Assembly: GCA_011525065.1 (NCBI GenBank)
Contig: WTIY01000107.1
Coordinates: forward strand, 1-9,152
Reading direction: 5' to 3'
Length of the DNA: 9,152 bases
Source of the DNA: Flavobacteriales bacterium
GTDB taxonomy: Bacteria; Bacteroidota; Bacteroidia; Flavobacteriales; Flavobacteriaceae
The position numbers and the translations under genes were made by a program. Below the pieces are notes generated by a model, which saw only the letters and a program-made list of their open reading frames with translations, was not told the origin of the DNA and made no database searches. Below, piece after piece: positions 1-6,363 of this stretch (the first letter of the stretch is position 1; each line of letters begins with the position of its first letter).

Positions 1-4
1 TATC

Positions 5-12
5 TATATTTG
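5..12 (+). promoter_or_regulatory. Putative -7 promoter box for the UbiA-like gene
   Basis: TATATTTG matches the Bacteroidota -7 consensus TAnnTTTG exactly and ends three bases before the ATG at 16. Transcription from it would start at or very near that ATG, giving a leaderless mRNA. Any -33 element would lie left of the window, so the call rests on one short box. Confidence 0.4.
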
Positions 13-15
13 GTC

Positions 16-870
16 ATGTCCCTGCAAAAATCGGTTTTAAGACCTTACGTTGAGCACAATATTCACGTCTCCATAGCCTTTATGGCTCTGGTGATAATGA
101 CCTATCGGCAATCCGATGGGTCCATGGACTGGAGCTATGTTTTATTTTCTGGTTTAGCCACGATTTGTCTGTATACATACATCAGGGTAATTCCACAAAA
201 CATCACGCTAATTGAAGGGCTGCGGACCGTAATCAAAAAAAGTCCGATTTGGGCTCATTTTGCTGGTTTGTTGTCTCTGTGTTTGATTTTGAATTTCAAC
301 GCCACGCAGTGGCTCTTATTCCTCGGACTTTCGCTGCTTTCGCTTTGGTATGTATTGCCACAACCTGATGGTTGGTCATGGACACAATCGGAGGGCCAAT
401 CCAAGACGTCGCATTTGCCATTAAGAAGCTTTGGAGCATTTAAAATTCTGATTGTTGCTGTCGTTTGGAGTGGCGTCTCGGTTATTCTGCCTCGATTGTC
501 ATTAGCGCCCTTAACGATTAAAGATTGGCTCTGGGCTTTAGAGCAAACCCTATGGGTGGTCGTTTTGACCATCCCCTTCGACATTCGGGATTGCTCAACA
601 GATCAGCTGACTCATCCCACCTGGCCCCAAAAATTCGGGATGACCCGCACAAAACTCATGGGCTTGATGCTTTTGATTGTTGTTGTCGGGTTACATCTTT
701 GGCGCATGCCCTTTGGCAGTGTTACAGAAGACGCCTTTTACCTGGCTTTAATTTTCAGTGCTATAGCTTTATTGGGCGCTCGAGCAAATCAATCATTTTG
801 GTACAGTGCGTTTTGGGTGGAGTCCATACCCATTTTGTGGTGTGTTATGGACGTTTTGATCCGGTCTTGA
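16..870 (+). CDS. Multi-pass membrane protein, UbiA prenyltransferase-like (divergent)
   Basis: This 284-residue protein is mostly hydrophobic, with about seven to nine likely membrane segments. It resembles the UbiA superfamily of integral membrane enzymes that transfer prenyl groups to aromatic or other acceptors. The best signal is the stretch around residues 187-196, PFDIRDCSTD, which fits the second Asp-rich motif (D192-x3-D196). It is preceded by a basic/hydrophobic stretch with K143 and a WSGVSVILP segment. The first Asp-rich motif (NxxxDxxxD) is not evident; its expected place near residues 53-60 reads YTYIRVIP. The protein may therefore be catalytically altered or a non-enzymatic relative. 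I chose the ATG at 16 because a TAnnTTTG box lies just upstream. A TTG at 10 is also in frame, and the frame is open to the left edge, so a longer N-terminus is possible. It converges on the M3 peptidase gene with 14 bases between them. No substrate can be assigned. Confidence 0.6.
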   Translation: MSLQKSVLRPYVEHNIHVSIAFMALVIMTYRQSDGSMDWSYVLFSGLATICLYTYIRVIPQNITLIEGLRTVIKKSPIWAHFAGLLSLCLILNFNATQWLLFLGLSLLSLWYVLPQPDGWSWTQSEGQSKTSHLPLRSFGAFKILIVAVVWSGVSVILPRLSLAPLTIKDWLWALEQTLWVVVLTIPFDIRDCSTDQLTHPTWPQKFGMTRTKLMGLMLLIVVVGLHLWRMPFGSVTEDAFYLALIFSAIALLGARANQSFWYSAFWVESIPILWCVMDVLIRS

Positions 871-884
871 TCTCTATTATCTAT

Positions 885-2915
885 TCAATCAGTAAGTGAC
901 TGCAGCAGTCCAGCTCGTTTGAGCAAAGCCTCGTTTTTTGGGTCCCGGCCCCGGAATTGTCGGTAGAGCACCTCAGGGGCTTGTGTGCCGCCTTGACTCA
1001 AAATGTGTTTGGCAAAACTATTGGCCGTTTTTGCATCAAATATGCCTTTTTCCTCAAATAATGAGAAGGCATCTGCATCCAGTACTTCGGCCCATTTGTA
1101 ACTGTAGTATCCCGCGGCATATCCCCCCTGAAAAATATGTGAAAACCCGGTGCTTGTGCAATACGGATGTTCGTGTTTGAGCAATTGCGTTGGGGCCAGT
1201 AACTGCTGCTCAAATTCACGAATATTTTGTGTGGTATATCGATTGCTGTGATAGGCCATATCCAAACTGGCGAAGCCGATTTGACGCATGGTTTGGAGGC
1301 CTTCTTGAAATGATTTTAAGGCCTTGATTTGATTTAGATACTTTTCGGGGAGTGATTCTTTAGACTGCCAATGTGATGCGAAAAGATCCAGGCTTTCTTG
1401 GTGAAAACACCAGTTTTCCATGATTTGACTGGGTAATTCAACAAAGTCCCAAGCGACATTGGTTCCCGAGAGACTGGGGTATTGGGTATCGGCTAAAATG
1501 CCGTGAAGGGCATGACCAAATTCGTGAAATAAGGTCGTAACCTCTTGAAAACTCAATAGGGCCAAACCATTGTCGTCTGGGTGCGTGAAATTACAGACGA
1601 TTGAAATGTGCGGCCGATGATTCTTTTTATCTTTTTTGTATTGGGTTTTATAGCTGGTCATCCAAGCTCCATTTCGCTTGCTTGGTCGAGGGTGAAAGTC
1701 AGTATACAATACAGCGGTCAGTTCTGAGGCCTTGTTCAAAACTCTGTAGGCCTTGACTTGTTCGTGATACACTGGAATGGTGACATCACGCTTAAAGCTC
1801 AGGTCAAACAGCTTTTTGGCCACCAAAAAAACACCTTCCAAGACTTGATCCAAGGCAAAGTAATTTTTCACTTCTTGTTCATCCCACTGGTACAAATGTT
1901 TTTTTAAACCTTCACTCAAAAAGGCCTGGTCCCATGGTTCCATGCGGTCAATGCCATGATGATTGGCCCCGTAGGACCTCAGTCTTTCCAATTCTTTCTG
2001 CGCAGCAGGGGTAGCCTTTTGAATTAAATCTTCTAAAAAATTCGACACAGTTTGAGTCGATTTTGCCATGCGTTGTTCAAGGACAAAATCTGCGTGGGTG
2101 GCATAACCTAAAATCTCAGCCCTTTTTTGCCTTAAGCCTACAATTGTTTTAATGAGCCTTGTATTGTCTTGTTCATTTTTTTGTGCGGCTCTGGCCCCGT
2201 AGGCTAACCACATTTCTTTTCGAAGAGACCGATTTTTGGCAAATTTCATCACCGGCATATAACAGGGAAAATCAAGCCCAAGGAGATAGCCCTTTTTGCC
2301 TTTTTCTTTCGCTTTTGTCTGGGCGCGCTGAATAACTTCTGCAGGAAGTCCGTCCAATTCCTCGACATTGGCTATACATAAATCGAAGGCATTTGTTTCG
2401 GCTAAATTATTGTTGCCAAAAGTCAGTGTGGCTTTAGCCAGTTCAGCATCAATGGCCCTAATTTTTTCTTGTTCTTCCTCTGTGAGCAATGCCCCATTAC
2501 GACAAAATGATTGGTATGTTGTCTCTAAAAGCCGCATTTGCTCTGTATTCAATTTGAGAGATGTACGATGGTCGTAAACACTTTTGATCCTCTCGAACAA
2601 ATCAGCATCCATAAGGACATCATTTTTAAAGGCCGAGAGTAGTGGTGAGATTTCCTGTGCTTTAGCCTGCAGCTCCTGTGAGGTTTCGGCACTCAGCAGA
2701 TTAAAAAAACACTGACTAACCCGCTCTAGCGCTAGGCTTGAATAGTCTAGAGCCTCGAGGGTATTTGAAAATGTAGGGGGCTCTGGATTCTGTACAATGG
2801 CTGATATTTGGGATTTGGCCTCTAAGATTCGCGCATGAACGGCCGGTAAATAATGATCGACCTCAATCTCCTGAAAAGGGACCAGGTCAAAGGAGCTCAA
2901 TAAGGGATTATTCAT
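885..2915 (-). CDS. M3 family zinc oligopeptidase (Dcp / oligopeptidase A-like)
   Basis: This is a 676-residue metallopeptidase, close to the usual length of Dcp and PrlC (about 680). It has no signal peptide and so is probably cytoplasmic, cleaving short peptides left by larger proteases. The active site HEFGH is at residues 464-468 (His464 and His468 bind zinc, Glu465 is catalytic). Glu493 in FVELPSQ is the third ligand, 29 residues after the first His as in thimet oligopeptidase. The substrate-binding loop GGYAAGYYSY at 597-606 carries Tyr599, Tyr603 and Tyr606, matching the family's tyrosines. The helical N-terminal half is the usual M3 channel region. It is the last cistron after purK and purE: the purE stop and this ATG share a base (TAATG), so translation is probably coupled. 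M3A members are hard to separate by eye, so Dcp (dipeptidyl carboxypeptidase) versus PrlC (endo-oligopeptidase) is left open. Confidence 0.93.
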   Translation of the reverse strand: MNNPLLSSFDLVPFQEIEVDHYLPAVHARILEAKSQISAIVQNPEPPTFSNTLEALDYSSLALERVSQCFFNLLSAETSQELQAKAQEISPLLSAFKNDVLMDADLFERIKSVYDHRTSLKLNTEQMRLLETTYQSFCRNGALLTEEEQEKIRAIDAELAKATLTFGNNNLAETNAFDLCIANVEELDGLPAEVIQRAQTKAKEKGKKGYLLGLDFPCYMPVMKFAKNRSLRKEMWLAYGARAAQKNEQDNTRLIKTIVGLRQKRAEILGYATHADFVLEQRMAKSTQTVSNFLEDLIQKATPAAQKELERLRSYGANHHGIDRMEPWDQAFLSEGLKKHLYQWDEQEVKNYFALDQVLEGVFLVAKKLFDLSFKRDVTIPVYHEQVKAYRVLNKASELTAVLYTDFHPRPSKRNGAWMTSYKTQYKKDKKNHRPHISIVCNFTHPDDNGLALLSFQEVTTLFHEFGHALHGILADTQYPSLSGTNVAWDFVELPSQIMENWCFHQESLDLFASHWQSKESLPEKYLNQIKALKSFQEGLQTMRQIGFASLDMAYHSNRYTTQNIREFEQQLLAPTQLLKHEHPYCTSTGFSHIFQGGYAAGYYSYKWAEVLDADAFSLFEEKGIFDAKTANSFAKHILSQGGTQAPEVLYRQFRGRDPKNEALLKRAGLLQSLTD

Positions 2916-3400
2916 TACTGCTTCAGTGTTTTTGCGCCTTGTTCAACTTTGACTTTCAAGCCCTCTTTAAAGGCTGTAATTTTGTCTTGAACACAAGTGT
3001 CACTGCTGCCAATTATTTGTGCCGCTAATATACCGGCGTTTTGTGCCCCATCGAGAGCAACCGTTGCGACTGGCACGCCATTGGGCATTTGTAAAATGGA
3101 CAATATGCTGTCCCAACCATCTACAGAATTACTGGACTTAACCGGAACGCCGATCACGGGAAGCGGGGAGATCGAGGCTACCATACCCGGTAGATGGGCC
3201 GCACCCCCAGCTCCAGCAATGATTACCGAGATGCCCCTGGTATGCGCCTGTCGTGCAAAATCAAACAGCTTATCGGGTGTTCGATGTGCCGACACGATGT
3301 CGATCTCAGTTTCGATATCAAATCCTTTTAATACATCTACGGCAGCTTGCATCACTTTGAGGTCGCTTGTGCTGCCCATAATTACGGCTACTTTACTCAT
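2915..3400 (-). CDS. purE: 5-(carboxyamino)imidazole ribonucleotide mutase PurE (class I)
   Basis: PurE converts N5-CAIR to CAIR by moving the carboxylate from N5 to C4 in de novo purine synthesis. At 161 residues it has the normal size of a class I bacterial PurE. Family motifs are intact: MGSTSD at 8-13 (phosphate/ribose binding), SAHRTP at 37-42 with the conserved His39, the glycine-rich GAGGAAHLPGM at 63-73, and QMPNGVPVATVA at 104-115. The gene is nested between its pathway partner purK, with which it shares a 4-base ATGA overlap, and the M3 peptidase gene (TAATG overlap). The presence of purK next door supports the mutase rather than the class II AIR carboxylase reaction. Expression probably depends on the purK promoter. 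Confidence 0.97.
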   Translation of the reverse strand: MSKVAVIMGSTSDLKVMQAAVDVLKGFDIETEIDIVSAHRTPDKLFDFARQAHTRGISVIIAGAGGAAHLPGMVASISPLPVIGVPVKSSNSVDGWDSILSILQMPNGVPVATVALDGAQNAGILAAQIIGSSDTCVQDKITAFKEGLKVKVEQGAKTLKQ

Positions 3401-4557
3401 GGTATACTGATCACATTAATGGTGTTTTTGACCTGCTCTGCCACGACACGAGCCTGAGCCATGTCGTTATGCACTATGGTCACGTGACCCATTTTTCTGA
3501 AGGGTCGCGTTTGTTTTTTTCCGTAGATATGTGGGGTAACCCCTGGCATCTCTAATATTTTTTCTAAATGTTCATAGAATACAGGGCCCTGGTGGCCTTC
3601 TTTACCGACCAAATTTACCATAATGCCTGCTAATTTACTGTCGGTCGCTCCCAACGGCAGATCCAAAATGGCCCGAAGGTGTTGTTCAAACTGATTGGTG
3701 TGCGCTGCTTCTATGCTGTAATGTCCACTATTGTGTGGTCTTGGTGCTACTTCATTGACTAAAATATCTCCTGTGGACGTGGCGAATAATTCTACGGCCA
3801 ATAGCCCTTGATGTTTCAGGGCACGGGAAACTTTCAAAGCCACCTCTTGGGCTTTTTTGGCCAAGGACTGGTCGATCCGTGCTGGACAGAGCACGTATTC
3901 CACTTGATTGGCCTCTGGATGAAATTCCATCTCAACGACTGGGTAGCTGATCGCTTTACCACTGGGTGTTCTAGCGACAATTACCGCCAGTTCCAATTCA
4001 AAGGGAACGAATTCTTCGATCAGGCAAGGAGCCTGAGGTAAATCCTGCAAGTCCTCTGGTTTACGTAAAATTTGAACCCCTTTACCGTCATAACCACCCC
4101 GACAGATCTTCCAAACACAGGGCAGTTGAAGGTCACCGGCTTTGTAGGCTTCCCTGACATCATCGCCATGGTCAAAAAGGACAAAAGGCGCTGTGGGTAT
4201 GTCGTGCTGGGCATAAAAAGACTTTTGGATGCCTTTGTCCTGAATGAATCTAAGGGTCTCGGCTCGCGGATAGGTTTTTACCCCTTGGCGTTCTAAATCA
4301 GTCAGTGCATCGAGATTCACTCCTTCAATTTCAATGGTGAGTACATCTAGGTTTTGACCAAAGGCCATGACGGTATCGTAATCCATTAATGAACCTTGGG
4401 TGAATTGGGTACAGCCAGTTTTGCAGGGGGCCTGATCACTTGGATCAAGAACATGAGTTTTGATGTCCCACTTCTGGGTTTCGGTCAGCAACATTTTTCC
4501 TAACTGGCCTCCGCCGAGTATGCCCAGTGTGAAATCGGAAGAAAAAAATCTGTCCAT
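3397..4557 (-). CDS. purK: 5-(carboxyamino)imidazole ribonucleotide synthase PurK
   Basis: PurK is an ATP-grasp ligase that makes N5-CAIR from AIR, ATP and bicarbonate, the substrate of the following gene purE. It has 386 residues, typical of the family. Visible motifs are GGGQLGKM at 15-22 (N-terminal dinucleotide-like fold), the ATP-grasp lysine/glycine loop VWKICRGGYDGKG at 148-160, EEFVPFELEL at 181-190, the Mg-ATP and substrate segment NEVAPRPHNSGHY at 268-280, and the C-terminal KMGHVT at 355-360. The start fits the family, as the GILGGGQLG strand begins about ten residues in. The ATG lies only four bases after a TAnnTTTG box, so the transcript may be leaderless. purK is the first gene of the purK-purE-peptidase operon and is divergent from adk. 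Confidence 0.97.
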   Translation of the reverse strand: MDRFFSSDFTLGILGGGQLGKMLLTETQKWDIKTHVLDPSDQAPCKTGCTQFTQGSLMDYDTVMAFGQNLDVLTIEIEGVNLDALTDLERQGVKTYPRAETLRFIQDKGIQKSFYAQHDIPTAPFVLFDHGDDVREAYKAGDLQLPCVWKICRGGYDGKGVQILRKPEDLQDLPQAPCLIEEFVPFELELAVIVARTPSGKAISYPVVEMEFHPEANQVEYVLCPARIDQSLAKKAQEVALKVSRALKHQGLLAVELFATSTGDILVNEVAPRPHNSGHYSIEAAHTNQFEQHLRAILDLPLGATDSKLAGIMVNLVGKEGHQGPVFYEHLEKILEMPGVTPHIYGKKQTRPFRKMGHVTIVHNDMAQARVVAEQVKNTINVISIP

Positions 4558-4561
4558 GGCG

Positions 4562-4569
4562 CAAAGTTA
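4562..4569 (-). promoter_or_regulatory. Putative -7 promoter box of the purK-purE-peptidase operon
   Basis: Read on the minus strand this is TAACTTTG, an exact match to TAnnTTTG, ending four bases before the purK ATG. That spacing puts the predicted transcription start at or next to the A of ATG. I found no good TTG -33 element at the usual distance, so the promoter may be weak, dependent on an activator, or miscalled. Confidence 0.45.
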
Positions 4570-4617
4570 CAACCTTTGTACTAAAAGAGCAGCCAGAATC
4601 TCTACCGGACATAAAAC

Positions 4618-4649
4618 TTGTCATTTGAGGGGCCTTTTCGGTATCTTTG
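4618..4649 (+). promoter_or_regulatory. Putative promoter of adk-obg
   Basis: TTG at 4618-4620 and TATCTTTG at 4642-4649 are separated by 21 bases, which fits the flavobacterial pattern TTG-N17-23-TAnnTTTG. A second upstream TTTG occurs at 4624-4627. Transcription would begin around 4653-4656, giving a leader of about 40 bases before adk. The lead is AT-rich near the start codon and has no Shine-Dalgarno sequence, as is usual in this phylum. Confidence 0.65.
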
Positions 4650-4692
4650 CCCGGTAAATCCTATGGGTTTGCCCCAAAAAATTTAATCTGAT

Positions 4693-5265
4693 ATGAAAAA
4701 TATTGTATTGTTTGGCCCTCCTGGAGCCGGCAAAGGGACTCAAGCACAGATTTTAAAGGATGAATTTAATCTGGTCCACATCAGCACTGGAGACGTGTTT
4801 AGAAAGAACATCAAAGATCAAACTCCTCTGGGTGCGATGGCCAAGTCCTATATGGATCAAGGGCATTTGGTTCCCGATGAAGTGACCATAAATATGCTGG
4901 CCGCTGAGGTCGAAGCACGACCAGACGCTCAGGGTTTTATTTTTGACGGTTTTCCCAGAACTGAGGCCCAAGCGCAAGCCCTGGAAGCATTGATGGCGGA
5001 CAAGAAGACTCAAATTAACGCTATGGTTGCGCTCGAAGTGGCTGATGAGCTATTGGTAGAGCGCTTGTTAGAGCGCGGTAAAGCCAGTGGGCGTGCCGAT
5101 GACGCCAACGAAACGGTTGTACGCGAGCGCATTGCAGAATACTATCGTAAAACCGATGTCCTCAAGCGGTTTTATCAGGCTCAGGACAAATATCACGGCG
5201 TAGATGGCGTCGGGGCCATCGATCAGATAACCCAGCGCCTTGTACAAGTACTCAACACCCTTTAG
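4693..5265 (+). CDS. adk: Adenylate kinase, short form
   Basis: Adenylate kinase catalyses ATP + AMP to 2 ADP in the cytoplasm and sets adenylate energy balance. It has 190 residues. The P-loop GPPGAGKGT is at 8-16, the AMP-binding STGD at 31-34 is followed by Arg37, and the GFIFDGFPRT strand and AMP-contact segment is at 81-90. Arg128, Arg134 and the RERIAEYYRKT segment (144-154) supply the usual phosphate-binding and domain-closing residues. The long zinc-binding LID insert of E. coli-type enzymes is absent and replaced by a short loop near 128-137, so this is the short form, which is common in this phylum. It lies 9 bases upstream of obg, probably in one transcript, and is divergent from purK. 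Confidence 0.96.
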   Translation: MKNIVLFGPPGAGKGTQAQILKDEFNLVHISTGDVFRKNIKDQTPLGAMAKSYMDQGHLVPDEVTINMLAAEVEARPDAQGFIFDGFPRTEAQAQALEALMADKKTQINAMVALEVADELLVERLLERGKASGRADDANETVVRERIAEYYRKTDVLKRFYQAQDKYHGVDGVGAIDQITQRLVQVLNTL

Positions 5266-5274
5266 GCCCATACA

Positions 5275-6285
5275 ATGACTGAGGGAAATTTTGTCGATTA
5301 TATAAAAATTCATGTGTCCTCAGGCAACGGGGGAGCAGGGAGCACCCATTTGCGTCGGGAAAAATTTGTTCCCAAAGGGGGTCCCGATGGTGGAGATGGC
5401 GGACGTGGCGGCCATATTATCATTAAAGGAAATAAGAATCTCTGGACTTTATATCACCTTAAATTCAAGCGCCATTTTAAGGCGGGGCACGGAGGGGCTG
5501 GAGGAAAACAAACCAGTACTGGAGCAGATGGTCAGGACGTTCTGGTGGAGGTTCCCCTTGGAACCGTCATAAAAGATACAGACACCGGGTCCATTTTAAA
5601 AGAAATAACAGAGGATCAACAGGAGTTTATTGCGGCCAAGGGCGGCAAAGGTGGCATGGGTAACGCACATTTTAAATCTTCAACCAATCAAACCCCGCGA
5701 TACGCTCAAACGGGTTTACCCGGAGAAGAAAACAACCTGACCTTAGAGATGAAGGTTTTGGCCGATGTCGGGTTGGTGGGCTTTCCCAACGCAGGAAAAT
5801 CGACCTTGTTGTCGGTGCTTTCTGCAGCCAAACCTAAAATCGCCGATTACCCATTTACCACCTTAAAGCCCAACTTAGGCATTGTGAGTTATCGCGATTA
5901 TCAATCTTTTGTGATGGCCGATATCCCTGGCATCATTGAAGGAGCTGCAGAAGGTAAAGGCTTGGGTCATTATTTTCTCAGACATATCGAGCGCAATTCG
6001 ATTTTGTTATTTTTAATCCCATCTGACGCTGATGATTTGCGCAAGGAATACGATGTTTTGGTCGATGAATTACGGCGTTACAATCCCGAACTTTTAGACA
6101 AGCAAAGTCTGGTCGCGATTTCAAAAGCTGATTTATTAGACGATGAATTGAGGGCCGAAATGACCGAGTTACTCGATGAGAGTTTTGAGGGAATCCCATA
6201 CCTCTTTATTTCTTCAGTGGCACAACAAGGCTTAGATGCGCTTAAAGACGCCCTTTGGCGGTCCCTTAATGCCTCTGTTGATTGA
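5275..6285 (+). CDS. obg: Obg family GTPase (CgtA), lacking the C-terminal domain
   Basis: Obg is an essential GTPase linked to large ribosomal subunit assembly and stress control. This 336-residue protein has the glycine-rich Obg fold over about residues 1-158, with many GG turns such as GGPDGGDGG at 35-43, followed by a GTPase domain. G1 is GFPNAGKS at 169-176, the switch region is DYPFTTLKPN at 191-200, G3 is DIPGI at 216-220, and G5 is around SSVA at 313-316. The G4 guanine-specificity motif reads SKAD at 283-286 instead of NKxD, so Ser replaces the usual Asn. The protein ends just after the G domain and lacks the OCT or acidic tail seen in B. subtilis and E. coli homologues. I recall both traits from other Bacteroidota Obg proteins, so they are likely lineage traits rather than damage. 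It probably shares the adk promoter. Confidence 0.95.
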   Translation: MTEGNFVDYIKIHVSSGNGGAGSTHLRREKFVPKGGPDGGDGGRGGHIIIKGNKNLWTLYHLKFKRHFKAGHGGAGGKQTSTGADGQDVLVEVPLGTVIKDTDTGSILKEITEDQQEFIAAKGGKGGMGNAHFKSSTNQTPRYAQTGLPGEENNLTLEMKVLADVGLVGFPNAGKSTLLSVLSAAKPKIADYPFTTLKPNLGIVSYRDYQSFVMADIPGIIEGAAEGKGLGHYFLRHIERNSILLFLIPSDADDLRKEYDVLVDELRRYNPELLDKQSLVAISKADLLDDELRAEMTELLDESFEGIPYLFISSVAQQGLDALKDALWRSLNASVD

Positions 6286-6343
6286 TGGGGATCAAAAATC
6301 TTTAGCCGGTGACATTTGCGGATTAAAGTGTCCATTTTTTCAC

Positions 6344-6350
6344 TACCTTG
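6344..6350 (+). promoter_or_regulatory. Possible weak -7 box upstream of the L-domain protein gene
   Basis: TACCTTG resembles TAnnTTTG but is one T short. TTTG at 6315-6318 is 25 bases upstream, longer than the usual 17-23. The 78-base gap after obg is large enough for a promoter and shows no convincing terminator, so read-through from adk-obg is also possible. Confidence 0.3.
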
Positions 6351-6363
6351 TAAAAAAAATGTT

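Noticed and set aside
525..899. 124-codon frame overlapping the UbiA-like gene
   Set aside because: The sequence is Cys/His/Arg-rich and unlike a real protein, in +3 frame over a gene with convincing membrane segments.
898..910. GACTG-cag-CAGTC hairpin near the convergent gene ends
   Set aside because: The stem is only five base pairs, lies inside the peptidase coding end, and has no T-run on either side, so it is not a credible terminator.
2997..3410. 137-codon open frame opposite purE
   Set aside because: It lies wholly over well-conserved purE codons on the other strand, has no recognisable domain, and is best explained as a shadow frame.
4665..4674. GGG-tttg-CCC hairpin in the adk leader
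   Set aside because: A three-base-pair stem is too weak to regulate; no riboswitch-like structure could be seen around it.
5312..5572. 86-codon frame inside obg
   Set aside because: It arises from the glycine-rich, G-heavy 5' part of obg; the obg frame is conserved throughout.
6316..6363. TTG start giving a 16-residue longer L-domain protein
   Set aside because: The extension would put charged and Cys-containing residues before a clean signal peptide that starts at ATG 6364. A possible -7 box also lies within the extension.
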